From a virus, in the IMG/VR virus record IMGVR_UViG_3300006752_000222, positions 1 to 24,137 of that record: a stretch of DNA of 24,137 bases. The stretch is one strand, 5' to 3'. The stretch's first letter is position 1, and each line of letters opens with the position of its first letter. A model generated the notes under the pieces. It did not search any database, had not been told where the DNA came from, and saw nothing but the letters and a program-made list of their open reading frames with translations. Positions 21,222 to 24,137 of this stretch are shown in pieces. A program made the translations under genes and the position numbers.

Positions 21222-24137
21222 TGACAAACAAATTTTTTGATCTATTACCTATACAGCACCAGACTAGTGTTAATAAAAATTTCTTTGAAAGCACAGTCGA
21301 ACAATTATTTTCAAAAGCAAATGTAGAAAATATACAAGGCTTTATAGGAACTCCAAGAGAAATTAGCAACAGCAATACATCATTTGTAGAGCAACCAGCA
21401 CCTAATAGAGAATACTATAGTTTTGACCCTGTGGTAACCACAGTAAATCCAGACACAGGTAAACCTGTAAATTATGTTTTCTATGAGGACTTTTTATATG
21501 ACTTAAGAAGCAAAGGTGGATTAATTGATAACCATAACAGATTATTTAAAACTAATCAATATGCTTATGCACCACCAATAAACATAGACAAACTTATAAA
21601 CTATCAGGATTACTATTGGTACCCAACAGGACCAGAAGTCACTGAAATACAGGGTAATTCCTCTGTACAAATTAATATAGATAACATTGTTGGATTAAAA
21701 AATTACACGTCACCGGCAGGGCAAACACTTAGAAATGAGATGGTTATTAAATTCACAGGTGATCATATTTCAAACACCAGTGTACTAACTAAAGATACTA
21801 CTTATATTGTAACAGGCGTAGGTAAAGGAATACAATTTATTTTGCCAGGTGATTCTACATCTGCTTATGCGGAATTTAATGATTTTCCTTTAGAGCGATC
21901 AATATCAATAACATATACTCAGGCAAATTCGCAATCATATTATAATCTAGAAACAAATTTACCAGAAGACTTTGTTGATACACCAGGCGGCGATTTCAAA
22001 GAGTACTATAGAAATTTAGCAGACGGCGTACCGTCAGGAGCCGCCAATGCATCTGTACATAACAATTCTAGACTGTACATTGGTAATATTGAACTTAAAG
22101 TAGGCGATGCCGTGTCAGCCAATGTAAAGTATTTAGGTAACAATGTACAACGAACAGGTAATGTTGTTTATCTAGATGTTGAAGCGGAGTCTAACTACTT
22201 ATTACCCGATAGTGTGCAATGGGATAAAAACTTTGCATTAGACGATTTCCATCAAACATACATAGTACCAGAACTACAATGGAATAACGATACAGTTTAC
22301 GGTTGGGGCACAGCACCATGGGGTTCAGAATCAACACAGAACCAACCCGATTACATGGTTATAGAAAAAGGTTCAAAAAATAGAAATCCATGGAGCAGAT
22401 TAAATTACTGGTGGCATGTAAACGAATTAAGGGAACCACTTAAAGATAATGCAACAGGGTTTGCTTTACCAGATGCGGCTCAACGAGCAACACGACCTAT
22501 TTTAGAATTCGACAGAGATATAGAATTACATAACTGGGGTAACTCCTTTATATCTAAAATAGACATAATTGCAGATAAGAAAAAAGAAGATCTAGAAGGA
22601 TTAGCAATAGGCTTTCCAATCAATAGTGCATCAGGTACTGCAAATGCCAGTATAATTTTCCCACAAGACGATACAGCAATAGCACAAAAAATTTATAGAA
22701 TACAAGATAATAGCGGTACAATTCAATTTAGTGAAGACACTTCTCTAAGTAATTTAATTGTCACTAACGGTCATGTGTACAGTATTACAGGAACTAACAT
22801 AGGTTTAGATTACTACTGGACTGGCACAGCATGGCGACAAGCACAGCAAAAGATACAAATTAACCAAGAGCCTTTATTTAATTTATATGACTCAGAAGGA
22901 GTTAAAGTAGATGATCCTGCAAAATATCCGTATAGTGATTTTAAAGGTTGTCCTATATTTACATATAATACTGATAAAACAAGTACCAAGCAAACATCGT
23001 ATGATGCAGATTTAGGTGCGAATGTTGTTTATCAAACAAGTAAGTTTAGCAGTGAACCTACATTTTTTAATCATTTAGGTAATCATACTGTAACATACAA
23101 AGCAAATTTATTAGCAAACGCATCTACAATATCTGGATATCTTTTTTATAAAGATTTACAACAAGATTATAAAGGCAATGACAATACAAGATTTAGAAAC
23201 AATTGGCATCCAATAAGTACACCAGATCAATATAGAGACTTTAGTAATGTAGAAACATATTTCACAAATGAAGTAGTAAAATACAATGATCAATATTTTG
23301 TAGCAAATGCAAATATTTCTGCTGGTAATTTTGATATTAGTAATTTTAAATTTTATGAGGATGAGCATTCTTTATATTCTAAACAATATGTAGAAGATGT
23401 AATTTTAATTGATAAAATCAATGTAACAGATAAATTTTTCACAACAAGTGCAACACCTTACAACAATGATATTATTGTTAAAATTAATGATACTGTTCTC
23501 ACACTAAACGAAGATTTTGCAATTAGAAATAGCAGTACAGGTATTGTATTAAATCCTACTCTTAAAGATGTATCATTAAATAACCCAGGTTTAGGTTATG
23601 AAGTTGGTGATGTATTAACATTAAGTACACCAGGAAGTAGCAGTAATGTTGCAATAACTGTCACTGATGCTGAAGCATATAGTGGAAACATCAGTAACGG
23701 TGGCGGACAGATCAAAACTATTTCTGTATCAAACTACGGTCTTTACAGCGAACTAGTTGGCCATCCTGGAAATATCACATCAATTATTAATACAGCATCT
23801 AATAACGGACACGGAGTTGATGCAACTTTTAATTTTACATTCAATGAAGCAGTGACTTTAAAAGATACTGATGTAATTAATGTTAGAACATTTACTAAGG
23901 GCGAAAGAAAAACGTCTATTGATGCATATGGATATTTTGAAATTCCAAGTGCAATAAAATATAATCCGTTAAACACTGAAATTACAGAAACAAGATTAAG
24001 TGACCTTGTAGGCCATGGAAATAAATTATTACTAGGGCAGGAAGGTTTTAGCGGTAAAGTAACTGGTAATAACAATTACAAAGATACAAGTAAAACATTT
24101 AATATCAATGATATCAACATTGGTCAAATTGATTCTG
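21221..24137 (+). CDS. Large baseplate/virion structural protein, 3' end outside window (gp7 position)
   Basis: The frame opens at an ATG sharing a base with the gp6 stop and stays open for 972 codons to the window edge. The N-terminus (MTNKFFDLLPIQHQTSVNKNFFESTVEQLFSKANVENIQGFIG) and PINIDKLINYQDYYWYP suggest a wedge protein. NPDYMVIEKGSKNRNPWSRLNYWWHV-like text near 380-410 is a pattern I associate with very large tail proteins downstream of gp6 in marine T4-like phages. Later residues are repetitive beta-rich sequence. T4 has gp7 (1032 residues) directly after gp6, so gp7 is the positional counterpart, but I cannot confirm homology. The sequence is rich in Asn, Thr and Ser with no visible enzyme motif. 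Confidence 0.7.
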   Translation, partial: MTNKFFDLLPIQHQTSVNKNFFESTVEQLFSKANVENIQGFIGTPREISNSNTSFVEQPAPNREYYSFDPVVTTVNPDTGKPVNYVFYEDFLYDLRSKGGLIDNHNRLFKTNQYAYAPPINIDKLINYQDYYWYPTGPEVTEIQGNSSVQINIDNIVGLKNYTSPAGQTLRNEMVIKFTGDHISNTSVLTKDTTYIVTGVGKGIQFILPGDSTSAYAEFNDFPLERSISITYTQANSQSYYNLETNLPEDFVDTPGGDFKEYYRNLADGVPSGAANASVHNNSRLYIGNIELKVGDAVSANVKYLGNNVQRTGNVVYLDVEAESNYLLPDSVQWDKNFALDDFHQTYIVPELQWNNDTVYGWGTAPWGSESTQNQPDYMVIEKGSKNRNPWSRLNYWWHVNELREPLKDNATGFALPDAAQRATRPILEFDRDIELHNWGNSFISKIDIIADKKKEDLEGLAIGFPINSASGTANASIIFPQDDTAIAQKIYRIQDNSGTIQFSEDTSLSNLIVTNGHVYSITGTNIGLDYYWTGTAWRQAQQKIQINQEPLFNLYDSEGVKVDDPAKYPYSDFKGCPIFTYNTDKTSTKQTSYDADLGANVVYQTSKFSSEPTFFNHLGNHTVTYKANLLANASTISGYLFYKDLQQDYKGNDNTRFRNNWHPISTPDQYRDFSNVETYFTNEVVKYNDQYFVANANISAGNFDISNFKFYEDEHSLYSKQYVEDVILIDKINVTDKFFTTSATPYNNDIIVKINDTVLTLNEDFAIRNSSTGIVLNPTLKDVSLNNPGLGYEVGDVLTLSTPGSSSNVAITVTDAEAYSGNISNGGGQIKTISVSNYGLYSELVGHPGNITSIINTASNNGHGVDATFNFTFNEAVTLKDTDVINVRTFTKGERKTSIDAYGYFEIPSAIKYNPLNTEITETRLSDLVGHGNKLLLGQEGFSGKVTGNNNYKDTSKTFNINDINIGQIDS

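Noticed and set aside
1-24137. CRISPR arrays, insertion sequences, integrase or attachment sites
   Set aside because: No regularly spaced repeats with unique spacers, no transposase or integrase-like protein, and no paired terminal repeats were seen.

Overview
This AT-rich window is part of the genome of a T4-like (Tevenvirinae-type) contractile-tail phage. The gene content and sequence style resemble marine T4-like phages such as cyanophages and pelagiphages. No photosynthesis genes are present. A TonB-dependent receptor gene points to a Gram-negative host, but the host cannot be named from this sequence.

Layout. (1) 1-414, plus strand: the 3' end of a gp26-like baseplate-hub/tail-assembly gene. 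A second open frame follows it, has no start codon of its own, and appears to be reached by a -1 programmed frameshift. (2) 403-1299, minus strand: a short protein resembling a degenerate acyl-CoA dehydrogenase. (3) 1300-1868: a gene-free island that looks richer in GC than its surroundings and is full of inverted repeats, lying between two divergent late promoters. (4) 1869-2366, plus strand: a 2-oxoglutarate/Fe(II) oxygenase. (5) 2343-6426, minus strand: an early-type operon encoding late sigma factor gp55, the gp47 nuclease and gp46 ATPase of the recombination complex, and a GIY-YIG endonuclease. It is driven by a near-consensus sigma-70 promoter. (6) 6554-13085, plus strand: late tail genes for gp48, gp53, a large hub protein, the gp5 spike (without a lysozyme domain) and a separate, apparently degenerate lysozyme-like protein. 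(7) 13068-15888, minus strand: an accessory cassette of a nucleosidase, a TonB-dependent receptor and two small proteins. (8) 15968-24137, plus strand: an unknown late protein, gp25, a very large gp6, and a huge structural protein that runs off the window.

Regulation. Six copies of an NATAAATA motif, the T4 late-promoter type recognised by gp55, sit just upstream of late genes. In four of them the motif ends exactly 5 nt before the ATG. By T4 late-promoter geometry this puts the transcription start on the A of the start codon, so these messages would be leaderless. gp55 itself is the first gene of the early operon. It shares a 127-bp intergenic region with the first late tail gene, which makes that region an early/late switch point.

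The most unusual content is the frameshift signal at 127-184, the shared leaderless-promoter geometry, the split and degenerate lysozyme next to gp5, and the coupled nucleosidase/TonB-dependent receptor pair inside the baseplate cluster.
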